NCBI GenBank assembly: GCA_036583965.1
Contig: JAZBQD010000013.1
Location: 3,450,144 to 3,514,143, forward strand
Source: Prunella strophiata
Taxonomy: Eukaryota > Chordata > Aves > Passeriformes > Prunellidae
Direction of reading: 5' to 3'
DNA: 64,000 nucleotides
Both the position numbers and the translations under genes were made by a program. The notes under the pieces are model-generated. The model had not been told where the DNA came from. It did no database searches and saw nothing but the letters and a program-made list of their open reading frames with translations. Shown here in pieces: positions 55,193 to 64,000 of this stretch (its first letter is position 1; every line of letters starts with the position of its first letter).

Positions 55193-57393
55193 CTAAAAGG
55201 CAAGAACAGAACACATGGCAGGTAAAAGAAAGCAGAAAGCATGTCCTTAATGCCATTTGTTTGCAATACTCTGGGAAATTATGCTGTTCAGTATTCTTTG
55301 CTTTCTTTTTAGTAAAGAAACAAATTATTTTGGAAACATGAACTAAAGCTTACCATCCAAATATGTTCTTTTGGAAGAGGGGAACACTGAGCACAAAGTT
55401 AACAACTCTGACTTGCAGGGTTTCTGCTGTTCTACCCTGGTGTGAAGGATGGCTGCCTAAGAGGACTTGTAAAGAACCCAGAAAGACCGGTGCATGCAAA
55501 GTCTTTCCCAGGTATGTGCAGCAGGCCAGGAAGGCCAAGCACCTCACCCCAGAGGCACTGGCTGGTTCCACCCCAGAAGAGACCCTTGTTTTGCATTTTT
55601 AACATTCTTACTGCTCAAAATCAGTCTTTTATATTTACCCCATCCTTTACACATGTTGTAGAAAGGGAGAGGAAAACAACCTAGAAATGTTTTTTTTCCT
55701 GACAAAGACCTTGACTGGAGTTACTCCTGCGTGGCATGTTTTGGTTGGTTTTTTTGTTTTTGTTTTTTACAAAGGCCTGGTGCAGAACAGGCCTTGAAAT
55801 GGGACTGAAGATGATTAGGGCACTGTCTAAATGCCTCTGGCACCTCCTCTTCTGTGGGTGCCACCTCCCCAGAGTCAGTGGGGAGCTGGACAGGCACTTC
55901 TTTGCTTCTCCAGCAGACCCAGGGGCTTTCTGAGAGAGAAGGCATCATCCCAAGTGTTTGGGGCAGAAGGAACTGCCTGGCAGGTAGGACTGGGAGGGAC
56001 ACCCTGCTCTAAGGGAGGAATGACACTCCCTGCTGGGGACAGGCAGGATGGATGGCTTTGCTGATTAAGTACCCTGCAATTGTGTGCAGGACTTGTTGAG
56101 ACATGAGTGGATGGGTTTGGACTTTGATTTTGTTTGGGCTTTCCAGCAGTCTGCAGTTCTATCTCCATTTCACTGTTTTAAAACTATTCTTTCTGTGCCT
56201 CTCTATGGTTTTGCAAACAATGTACAAAAAGCTTTGAAAGCAACAGTCCTGAGAATTGACTGTTTGGTATTTCTGCCTCCTTTAATCTCCCTAAGCAGGG
56301 GGGCTTGCAGAGGAAGAACTTTATTTACTGATAAAAGGGGAAGATCTCCTGAACACCTAAACTTCAGATGTTTTTAAATATTGCTCTGTTTACTCTAAGA
56401 CCTAATACTGATGAGCAGCTGAGGGCTTAGATAGATCTGAAGTTCAGGTGTCCAGCTCCAAGCATTGTGATACTAAATTGTTGCTAGTGGCAAAGGGTAG
56501 ATTTGGATCAGTTAGTCTTCAGTTCTCAAAGCTTTTTGTCATCATCAGTTGAAATGCAGGGAAGATTGGACAGACTCCATAATCTGAATTGCTTGTTGTG
56601 TCTAAGCAGTGATTCTGTTTGCAATGATTTTTGCTTTGTTTTGCTGTTTAGCAGGAGTCGTGTTGGGCATTGCCTCTAAAGAGGTTTAATTTCCCATATG
56701 AATTAATTAGAAGGGACAAAGTCTCCCAATAAACTAATTTGCTTTGAGAGTAACTTGTGTCATGATGCTCCCCAAAGGCTGTTAAGCCAGCTTGATGGTA
56801 ATTAAATTGCTTTAACTGATGAAAACTCTTCATTCCTGCCCCTTATCATCAAAAGATCTCTCAGAAGGAAATGTTCAGAGGCTGAATGAAATAGAAATGT
56901 AATAGGGGTTGGCCCACAAGAGAGAGAAAGGAAAAATTACAGATACATTTAGATACATTTGAAAGCTGCTGTGAACCAGGTAAGGAAGAGAAAATGTTAA
57001 AGGATGGAATATTTCTTGTCAAATACAAAGCTGCTTTTAAAATGAAAGTGCTCAGATTCAAAAAAAAAACCACCGAAAAACTACTTTACATAACAAGTGA
57101 AACTCTTTAAACGTACCTACGGAGATCTGAGGCTAGAGTTTGTTTTTAGCACACACCCAAGATGCTCCACAGGAAAAGACCAGGCAAGGTTAAGGTAGAA
57201 GATAAACAGGATCCTACAAACGGCTACAGGCCAGAAATCCAAAGGGACCCCCGCGCCACATGGACCCCCAGGTGTCTCTTGAGCTGTGATAACGGCGGGG
57301 ACGGGCTGCCAGCCCAGCCGAACGGAACCGAACCGAACCCGGCTAATGAGAGAAGAGCGCTGCGCTGAATAACGCCGCAAACTCACCGCTCAT
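55029..57393 (-). other. Upstream ORF spanning the SIRT4 leader-exon splice
   Basis: If the leader exon (donor at 57387/57386) is spliced to 55192, its ATG in GGCACCATGAGCG opens a 56-codon frame (begins [12 protein letters not shown]) that overlaps the SIRT4 start in another frame and stops at 55031-55029. Its start context has A at -3. Seven nucleotides lie in the leader exon and 164 in coding exon 1. It shows no resemblance to a known protein. A regulatory role is inferred. Confidence 0.6.
55193..57386 (-). other. SIRT4: SIRT4 leader intron (2.2 kb)
   Basis: It runs from GTGAGT at the leader exon to a pyrimidine-rich GTTCTTGCCTTTTAG acceptor. No exon is seen within it. A T/G-rich tract is at 55738-55768. 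Confidence 0.7.
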
Positions 57394-57450
57394 GGTGCCG
57401 CCGCCGGCCGCGGAAGGACAGCGCCGGCCTGCCGGAACCGGAGCGCTCTG
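57387..57450 (-). other. SIRT4: SIRT4 noncoding leader exon (approximate 5' end)
   Basis: GC-rich segment ending GCACCATGAGCG before donor GTGAGTTTGC on the minus strand, just downstream of paired ZNF143-type motifs. The transcription start is not known and is set near 57450 by inference. It fits the family pattern of a short upstream exon for SIRT4. Confidence 0.65.
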
Positions 57451-57462
57451 GGAAATGTAGTT
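57448..57462 (-). promoter_or_regulatory. ZNF143/THAP11-type motif, SIRT4 promoter
   Basis: CTGGGAAATGTAGTT on +, i.e. AACTACATTTCCCAG on the SIRT4 strand, matches the ACTACAATTCCCAG half of the SBS element. Confidence 0.65.
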
Positions 57463-57493
57463 CACCGGGAAAAAACAAGCTCTAGGCACAGAG

Positions 57494-57509
57494 ACTACAA
57501 CTCCCATGC
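57494..57509 (+). promoter_or_regulatory. Second ZNF143/THAP11-type motif, SIRT4 promoter
   Basis: ACTACAACTCCCATGC on the + strand, opposite in orientation to the motif 32 bp away. It resembles the full element with the AGC triplet missing. Paired sites of this kind are typical of housekeeping and nuclear-encoded mitochondrial gene promoters. Confidence 0.65.
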
Positions 57510-57529
57510 GTCAAAGGGGGCACAGGGCG

Positions 57530-58580
57530 GCCAGAGGTGTTGCCAACATCCCAACACCTGAGACAGCTTGGGAACGCTGAGCCTCAGAGCAGCGCTCAGG
57601 GAAACGCGTGAGGTTAAAATCCCAATCCATTTCACACAAATGCATGTGAAAGCTTTGATAAAATGCATTGTAGATGCATGTCATTATAAAAGATGCATTT
57701 TCTTTTTACTGATACTGTTTTAGGCTTAAAATGTGATTAATGAATGATGGGAAAAAAAAAATCCACTGAGGGCTGTTAAAGACATCTCTAGCTTGGGAAT
57801 TAGGGCAGTGTCAACCTGTATGCTGCTGACTCTGTGTACCCTGGCAGGAACCCATCGTGCCTCTGCCTGGTGCAGGTTTCAGTCTCAATAATCACCTGAC
57901 AATTTGTACAGTTTGCCTGGCAATTAGGAGTTTGCTTTTGGGGTTTTCTTAGAGTGTTTTTTTTTTTTTTAGTTGTTTGTTGTGTTGTTTGGTTTTTGGG
58001 GTTGTTTGTTTGGTTTTTTCTGTGTTTTTGTTCAAATGAGACTTATGTTTCTGAGGAACAAATGATATGAGCAAGGCCAGACTGCTGTATGGTAGCAGCC
58101 TGGCACACTGGATGCCCAGCAGTGTTACAGACAATGGGCTCTTTCTAAAGATTTGGCCTGCTTTTCAAATGCATTCACCAAAGAACTCTTGCTAAACAGT
58201 TCAAAACATTGGAGAAAGTTTTAATCCATTTTTTTGTCTCCTACAGTTATTTCAAAAACCAGGTGAGCCTGAGCGTCTGTGGAGCAGCGTGTAATTTTGT
58301 GATCACAAGGAAGAAGTGCATCCTGCTCGCTCGGTGAGCAGCGCCACCCTGCCTGTCCCTCTGCCCCTGGGCTTAGGTGTGGAGTGCAGCCTTGGTTGTG
58401 GCAGCGTCGTGAGTCTAAACGACTTTCAGTGATTTATACTTTAGGAGTTTAAACGTGTTTTAAGCTGTTGGGTGATGCCTTTGCTGTGGTGGCACCCCCC
58501 CCCGCCCCGTTCCGTGCGCTCCCTCCCGGGATGGAAAACGGCGATTTTTGGCCAAAGCCCCCGGCGGGAGCAGCGCCCTC
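57530..58580. other. Interval between SIRT4 promoter and U4 gene pair
   Basis: No gene. It contains a T/G-only tract at 57953-58030 and turns CpG-rich from about 58490 into the U4 upstream region. SIRT4 and the U4 genes diverge from this interval. Confidence 0.7.
57953..58030. repeat. T/G low-complexity tract
   Basis: Only T and G apart from isolated bases, in words such as TTGTTTGTTGTG. Same composition as the complement of the 4232-4622 tract. Confidence 0.85.
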
Positions 58581-58588
58581 CCGGGCTC

Positions 58589-58621
58589 ATTACCATAGTG
58601 CCCTCCCGGCAACCTCCGCGG
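58589..58621 (+). promoter_or_regulatory. Distal sequence element of U4 copy 1 (degenerate octamer plus SPH)
   Basis: ATTACCAT (58589-58596) is a two-mismatch octamer, followed 5 bp later by CCTCCCGGCAACCTCCGCGG, an SPH/ZNF143-like site. It sits 196-228 bp before the RNA start, the expected snRNA enhancer position, and aligns with the same pair upstream of copy 2. Confidence 0.6.
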
Positions 58622-58816
58622 GTCCCGCCGGTGCCACCGGCCCCCGGTGCATCCCTCCGTCGCCTCCCGGTCCATCTGGGGCGGGCGCAGCGCGGCGCGG
58701 GCGGCGGGCGGGGGGCACGGCTGGGGGGCGGCGGGACCGTGCGGGACCGTGCGCGCCCGCTCTGAGCGCGGCGGGGCCGCGGCGGCCGTGGGGCCGGGGG
58801 GGCGCCAAACTATGGT

Positions 58817-58960
58817 AGCCTTGCGCAGTGGCAGTATCGTAGCCGATGAGGGGGTTCCGAGGCGCGATTATTGCTAATTGAAAACTTTTCCCAATACCCC
58901 GCCATGACGACTTGAAATACAGTCGGCATTGGCAATTTTTGAGAGCCTCTTCGGAGGCGG
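58817..58960 (+). ncRNA. U4 spliceosomal snRNA, variant copy 1 (U4X-like)
   Basis: 144-nt U4 RNA gene. Stem I/II U6-pairing regions, GCCNATGA K-turn motif, the ACTTTTCCCAATACCCCGCC segment and Sm site AATTTTTGA are intact. Relative to copy 2 it differs at about a dozen positions: T4C, A29G, a four-base change in the 5' stem-loop pentaloop, one change in the central stem region, and paired changes in the 3' stem-loop (GCCTC-TTCG-GAGGC). The changes avoid the U6-pairing and Sm sites, and the enhancer and 3' box are retained, so it is likely expressed. U4 escorts U6 in the U4/U6.U5 tri-snRNP and leaves on spliceosome activation. Confidence 0.93.
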
Positions 58961-58967
58961 ATTTTTT

Positions 58968-58983
58968 GTGGTCAAAAGATATA
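58968..58983 (+). terminator. snRNA 3' box of U4 copy 1
   Basis: GTGGTCAAAAGATATA lies about 8 nt after the RNA end and fits the GTTTN0-3AAARNNAGA processing signal loosely. Confidence 0.5.
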
Positions 58984-59340
58984 TATCTAATTAGGAAGCA
59001 GTGAGGATCAATCTAAGGATTTCGTTCTTAGCGGTGAGGGTCACTCAATATCTGGGTTACTCCACGTCTAGTTTCATTGATAATTTCTCCTTCAGCATCT
59101 TTGAAAAAAAAAAAAAAAAAAAAAAAAAAAAGACAGACACCGAACTCTTTATCTAAAAGCGCGCTCAGTTTTTTAAACCGTGTCTTGTGCTGGAGCAGGT
59201 GCTGGGGATGCTCGGCAAGGCCTCGTGCTGGGTTGGGGCCGCTCGGGGCTGGCTGGGGCTCCCGGCCCGGGTGCCCGGGCTCGGTTCGGCGGGGACGCGC
59301 CGACAGACCCCCCATCACCCCGTTCCGCGCGGGGCTGCCC
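58984..59340. other. Spacer between the U4 genes
   Basis: Non-repetitive sequence apart from 28 consecutive A at 59104-59131. No target-site duplication was found around the A-run, so a retroposed insertion is not demonstrated. The spacer becomes CpG-rich from about 59200. Confidence 0.7.
59104..59131. repeat. A28 homopolymer
   Basis: Uninterrupted run of 28 A between the two U4 genes. Its length is prone to slippage and to sequencing error. Confidence 0.95.
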
Positions 59341-59343
59341 GCC

Positions 59344-59353
59344 GTGACGTCAC
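59344..59353. promoter_or_regulatory. CRE palindrome GTGACGTCAC
   Basis: Perfect CREB/ATF palindrome 7 bp before the octamer of U4 copy 2, within its enhancer. Confidence 0.65.
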
Positions 59354-59359
59354 GCTTAC

Positions 59360-59390
59360 TTTGCATATTCCCTCCCAGCAGCCTTCGCGG
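59360..59390 (+). promoter_or_regulatory. Distal sequence element of U4 copy 2 (octamer plus SPH)
   Basis: TTTGCATA (complement of a 7/8 octamer) at 59360-59367, followed 3 bp later by CCTCCCAGCAGCCTTCGCGG, an SPH/ZNF143-like site. It lies 186-216 bp before the RNA start. An octamer plus SPH is the documented enhancer design of chicken U4 genes, as I recall. Confidence 0.7.
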
Positions 59391-59575
59391 CGGTACCGGG
59401 GACCCAGAACGGAGGGCAGAACGGAGCTCCCCGGTCCCGGCGGGGCGCGGGGGGCGCGGGGCGGGCGGGGGGCACGGCTGGGGGCGTGCAGGCAGGAGAG
59501 GGCGGGCGGGGGCACTCGCCGCGAGCTGGGCGGCAGCCCCGGGGCGAGTGGTGGCAGCGGCGGGAAAGCCCAGTC

Positions 59576-59720
59576 AGCTTTGCGCAGTGGCAGTATCGTA
59601 GCCAATGAGGTTAATCCGAGGCGCGATTATTGCTAATTGAAAACTTTTCCCAATACCCCGCCATGACGACTTGAAATATAGTCGGCATTGGCAATTTTTG
59701 ACAGTCTCTACGGAGACTGA
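59576..59720 (+). ncRNA. U4 spliceosomal snRNA, canonical copy 2 (U4B-like)
   Basis: 145-nt gene nearly identical to human U4 as I recall it; the differences are few (for instance GGTTAATCC for GGTTTATCC, CCATGACG for CCGTGACG and TGAAATA for TGCAATA). All functional parts are present: the 5' stem-loop K-turn bound by 15.5K, U6-pairing stems I and II, Sm site AATTTTTGA, and the 3' stem-loop AGTCTC-TACG-GAGACT. It is transcribed in the same direction as copy 1, 759 bp start to start. Confidence 0.97.
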
Positions 59721-59724
59721 ATCT

Positions 59725-59741
59725 ACTGGTGAAAAATAGAT
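59725..59741 (+). terminator. snRNA 3' box of U4 copy 2
   Basis: ACTGGTGAAAAATAGAT lies just after the RNA end and fits the GTTTN0-3AAARNNAGA signal used by the Integrator complex. Confidence 0.6.
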
Positions 59742-59744
59742 CTA

Positions 59745-62700
59745 TATCAGCCCTTTCACTTGGTTCTGATCGAAGTTTTTAATGGTTTTCTACCTGGAGG
59801 CCGGGCAAGTCTGTCACCGAAGACAGTAAGGCTTTTGTTCTTACAGCGCTGCCGGGGTTTGCTGCCGCCAAAACCGCGGTTTAATGAAATGAGGGCGCTG
59901 TTACATGAAAAGCTCGTTTCTTTTTCTCTCAAAGTTACTGAAAAAGGAATCGGTCAGTGAGAAACGGAAGTGGAGGGGCTTAGGTGCTGGAGGAAGGTTT
60001 CTGGAGTAGCTCTTGTTGAGCAGGATCCTTAGGAGAGCTCAGCCTCTCAACAGGCACGTAGGAATCTAGGGGGAGTGAAAGTCTGAATCGTGCTTCCCCA
60101 GCTGCAGAAGTCCTCTAAAACCCATTAGGGAACACTTAGTGTAAAGTACTGTAAACTCCATTTTGTGTGCAGTTCTTTGTTGACATCACTTGCTTTAAGA
60201 AAAAAAAAAAAACCCACAAGAATAGAAAAAGGCTCCTTGTCAAAGAAATCACAAACCTTTACTCTGGAAAAAGCAGCTGCTGGTGCCAACTCCTATTATT
60301 TGAGTAAACCCCATCCTTTCCTAACTTGCAGCAATTGAATAGCTAGGCAGACCCTGCGGAGGGACACTGGTGACCACTGCACACCAGCTCCACTGAGGCT
60401 CTGCTGCAGCTGGGAGCAGCTGCCCTCCGTCACTCTGTGTGAGTGAGATGAACCTTCTGCTGCTGACAGCTTGCCACTGGCATTCTCTGTAAGGGCAGAG
60501 AATCAGATCCACGTGTGCCATCTGGATGCTCCTGCCCTGCCCGTTAGGACCCTGAGCTGGGCAGCTACTTGGAACTTTGATAGAGTAGAAAACTTAGTAG
60601 TGAACATCAGTGTTTCCTCTTAATAATTACTATTATTTTTTAAAATGACATTCAGTCATGCTGGGGTATTATACACAACAGTGACCAAGAGTGACAGTGA
60701 AACCTCATAGATTGCCTTTGTCCCCCCATTTGTTCCTGTTGCCAGCAATATAAATTGAAATCAAACCCTGAAGCATAGGGATGCCATTACCCTTTGGCAG
60801 AATAAGCCACACAGGTAAATAGCAAAGGCATATGTAGTTTGCAGTGAGTCATACACTTCAGGTAATTTCTTGTAAGCTGTATTGATAAGTACTGGATTTA
60901 TCACTTGATTGTTTCTCATCTTTGCTGCCAGAATTGTCTGTGATAATGCCTTGGTGTGTGCTTTCAATCTGCATTGCAAAGTCATGTCCTACATCTTATA
61001 CACTAAACCAAGTTTGTTAATTTTGCTGTAACAGATCCTTTCAACAAACTTTCCATGAAGTTGGACCTCGAATGTGGGAGTTGTATGTTATGATTTACTG
61101 CTATTGCCTGAAGCCTAAAGCTCTGATTGATTGAATTTTTTTCCTTGCATTCACCTGAAGAAAGAGCAAAATCCCCTTGCATGATGTTCATGTGGCACAG
61201 CACAGAGGGCACACACTGCAATGAAGGTGCTGTCATTGCTCTGCAGTTTCAAGTCACTCTCTGGAAAGTGCACAGGTAAGTTCTAAATGAGCCTCACAGG
61301 CAGTGTAGCTTTATTTCTCTTCTCTGACACAGATCACAAATAACAATGCTTTTCTTTGATGGTGTTATGAAATGAGCTTGGATCACTCTGTTTGGCAGCC
61401 AGTCTGAAATGACAGGGCACAGGTTAATTAACAGGATTAACAGGACAGTTAATCCATCAACTCTGAGGGTCTTGTGTGTGGTCAGTGGGTTAAGCTTGCC
61501 CTTTGAGGGACTTGGTCTGTAACTGGTAAATGACTCTTTAACAAGAGGGAAAGATGCCTGGAGCAAGTACTTAGATGGTGTGGAGTCAGGAATACTCTGA
61601 ACATGGATTGTGTGGAGACAGGAAGCCCTGAAGTTCAACATTTTGTTGATGTTAACTCACTGTCTAACTTAATTTCCAGTTCCCAGCCCTGTTTCCCATC
61701 TGCAAATGGGGGTGGTAACTTCTTGTTACACCTTCTGTGAAAGACTGAGGGTAAATCAAAATGTCTCGGCCACAGGACAGCATAAGAGGAAGGCCTGTGT
61801 ATTTCTAGCAGCAAGCAGGTGAGTCAGGGAGAGTCTGAGGCAAAGAGCAGGTAGATGATGAGGAAACAGGAGTTCAAGGCATTGGGAAGGACAGGGTGAG
61901 CGTTGCTTGAGCCCACACCACTGAGAAGTTGCCTTGGCAGCTGGGCTTTTAACCTGCCCCTACTCCTTCAGCTCTCCTGGGAGGGTTAGGGACTGGCAGT
62001 TTTAAGTAAGAAATGTCAGTGTGTGAAGAATTCAGTTATGAGCAGCACCTGGCTGTGTAAGACAACATGGACTGTGAGCAGGTTGGTTTTAAAAGCAGTA
62101 TACCTAGAGGATAGCAGTATGACATGGTACAGCCCTGCCTTCCCACCCACCAGCCCTTTCAATGCAGTGCAGAAGCCATAGGCAAAGCTTTAGAAACAAT
62201 TACTGTATTTTTTTTTTTGGTTTTAACACTGAGCATCTTGGACACAACCCATTTCTTGTGAGTGCAACCCTGACTGGTTCTATGACAGCTTAATTTCAGC
62301 CCTGAGACACAATAGAAACTGCTTTCTTGATTTACATGCACTTCCAGACTCCCAAAGGACACCGTAGGAAGCTGAAAATAAAAACTGCACACCAGGCTAC
62401 AATATGAACAGAGCACAGTAGGCACTTTATTTATGCAGAGGTAAAAATACAACCCAAGTTGAGGCACATGCTTGTCACATGTTGGTGGAGGAAACATACA
62501 GACCCCAGGAAAGGACGTGTTTCTAATGACTTTAGGTCTGCTTTGTGGCCAGTCAATGGTAGTGGCTTATGTTGCTCCACCTTGTCATTGTCATTGGACA
62601 GCCAGTGATGGATTTTGAGAAAGTTTAACAGTCCCTCCAAATAATGTTTTACATTTTGCTGAGGGAGACCAGCAAGGGGGATGTCAGGTGAGATCTTTGG

Positions 62701-63550
62701 CATGGATGGTGAAATGTGCTATGAAAGTCTTTACTTACATTTGTGTTGTACTTAGATCTCAGTAAGGATATTATTTTCTGACAACTCCTGTATTTGGAGC
62801 AAAAGCTGGAATGAATTTCTTGGAGGTTTTTGACTATTCATAAGCATTGCCTGGGATGAGGGAGGAGATATTTCCCTGCCCCCCTAGCGATAATTCCCAT
62901 TAAAGCATGACTTAACACAGGAAATAATGATGTCTGACTTGTGCTAGCAGGGGAAACTGGGCATGTTTGTGCCTAGAGAGTGAAAAACACAGCACTGGAG
63001 ATTGCTCACAGCTGACCTCAGGGTCTCTGTTTAATGGAAATTCCGTAATCTCAGCTCAACAACAGGACATGTGCTGTTCAGTTCTGGGAACATTCTCTGA
63101 CTTGGTAGTAATTTTGTAAGGAAAAGAGCTACAAGAGTCATGTTTCCTGGATCCTCAGCAGTTCCCACACTGATATTTTTTGGTGTATCTCTCATCAGAT
63201 TAAGAAGTGAACATTTGGGCTGAGCAACTTGCCTTTACTGCCATGTCAACTTGGCTGGAGCACAGTGGGAAACAGGAGCTCTGACGAGGGCTGAGCTGCT
63301 GTGCCTCAGAAAAAGTGAGGTACTTTGCTGCTTTGGAGTGTTTTATAGAGGTTTGAAAGGAAAAGCACCTGGGAAATGATGGTTCAAGATCATCACATGA
63401 GAAATCCAGGTGGGCCGTTATAGTCTTTGAACACAATAAAGGAGAAGGAGCTGGTGACTTTCCTTTATGGTGGTCACAGCTTATGGAAAATTGTTCAGGA
63501 AAGGTTTCTGCTGCCCAGCTTCCCTGGGATGGGGTAAATCAGCTGAGGCT
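59745..63550. other. Intergenic DNA downstream of U4 genes
   Basis: No exon, RNA gene or recognisable transposon. An A-run is at 60199-60212 and a T-run near 62211-62218. Open frames are short and unsupported. Confidence 0.6.
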
Positions 63551-63559
63551 CTGAAATGT

Positions 63560-64000
63560 TTGTTTGAAGGTTTTGGGGCACAGCCGTACCGCAGCACCCA
63601 ATAAGCCCAGCGCGGGACATTCCTCTGGGAAAGGCTCCTGCAGGAGCAGCGCGGGGCTCGTGTCGCGCTCCCGCCCAGTCTCGGACGCGCGTGGGGCCGC
63701 AGCGAGCGGGACGGCTCCTCTGCGGCGGGCCAGGCTTCGGCCCGGGCACAGCCCGCGGGTGGCGGCTCTGGGCATTTCCCGGGCCGCTTTCCCAGCGCGG
63801 GGCCGGCACCGGCACCGACCCCGCTGCGCTCCCGCGGCAGGGCTGCGGCTCCCGCGGCGGCCGCCAGGGGGCGGCGCGGGGCGCGCGCGGCGGGGGCGCG
63901 CGGCCGGGCGCGCGCGGGGGCGGGCCGGGAAAGTTGCGGGCGCTGCGGGCGGCGGCGGCGGCACCGGCGGGGCGGGAGCGGCTCCGGGCGCGGCGGCACC
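63560..64000. promoter_or_regulatory. CpG island at window end, probable promoter of the next gene
   Basis: GC and CpG content rises steeply from about 63600 and the last 200 bp is almost pure G/C with many GC boxes. No start codon with a recognisable protein follows before the window ends. By synteny with human 12q24 the next gene could be PXN on the + strand; that is inference. Long minus-strand open frames here are compositional. Confidence 0.65.
63861..63877 (+). promoter_or_regulatory. CTCF-like site
   Basis: CCGCCAGGGGGCGGCGC closely matches the CTCF core (CCASYAGRKGGC type). It is located within the terminal CpG island. Confidence 0.6.

Noticed and set aside
63481..63999. Minus-strand 106-172 codon frames at the window end
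   Set aside because: Arg/Pro/Ala-rich translation of a CpG island, without recognisable domains.

Overview
The window looks like nuclear DNA from a bird. It has vertebrate spliced genes with GT-AG introns, CpG-island promoters, a 3' fragment of a CR1 retroposon (about 25818-26060, in the form typical of avian genomes), and a linked pair of different U4 snRNA genes, an arrangement I recall from chicken (U4B/U4X). The gene order MSI1 - PLA2G1B - SIRT4 - U4 pair matches human 12q24 as I remember it. The species cannot be fixed from sequence alone. There are no bacterial-type features, no CRISPR array and no tRNA or rRNA gene that I could see.

Layout. 1-10420 is intergenic DNA upstream of MSI1, with low-complexity tracts including a striking 390-bp A/C-only block. 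10430-11330 is the MSI1 CpG-island promoter. 11333-41690 (+) is MSI1, the Musashi-1 RNA-binding protein: 14 coding exons join to an uninterrupted 351-residue protein, followed by an intron in the 3' UTR and a 2.2-kb terminal UTR exon. Its 10.3-kb intron 6 holds a duplicated segment with 310 identical bases, a CR1 fragment and an internal CpG island. 43891-46412 (+) is PLA2G1B, the pancreatic secreted phospholipase A2 (4 exons, 147 residues); intron 1 is almost entirely an 18-bp minisatellite of 34 units. 46440-47330 is a CpG island carrying a second minisatellite (43 bp x 10) with no recognisable gene. 52486-57450 (-) is SIRT4, the mitochondrial sirtuin (3 coding exons, 314 residues, plus an upstream leader exon). 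58817-58960 and 59576-59720 (+) are two U4 snRNA genes, head to head with SIRT4. A last CpG island (63560 to the end) is probably the promoter of the next gene; by synteny PXN is a candidate, but no coding sequence is visible.

The genes do not form one pathway: MSI1 is a neural and stem-cell translational regulator, PLA2G1B a digestive lipase, SIRT4 a mitochondrial NAD-dependent enzyme, and U4 a spliceosomal RNA. They are linked by conserved synteny. I found no evidence for an undescribed multi-gene system. The most notable signals are the divergent U4 pair with apparently compensatory changes, the stop-free minisatellite filling PLA2G1B intron 1, the possible gene conversion in MSI1 intron 6, an overlapping out-of-frame upstream ORF in the SIRT4 leader, and several regulatory motifs (ZNF143/THAP11, CTCF-like, Musashi sites in the MSI1 3' UTR). 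Only the supplied sequence was read; no alignment or database search was run.
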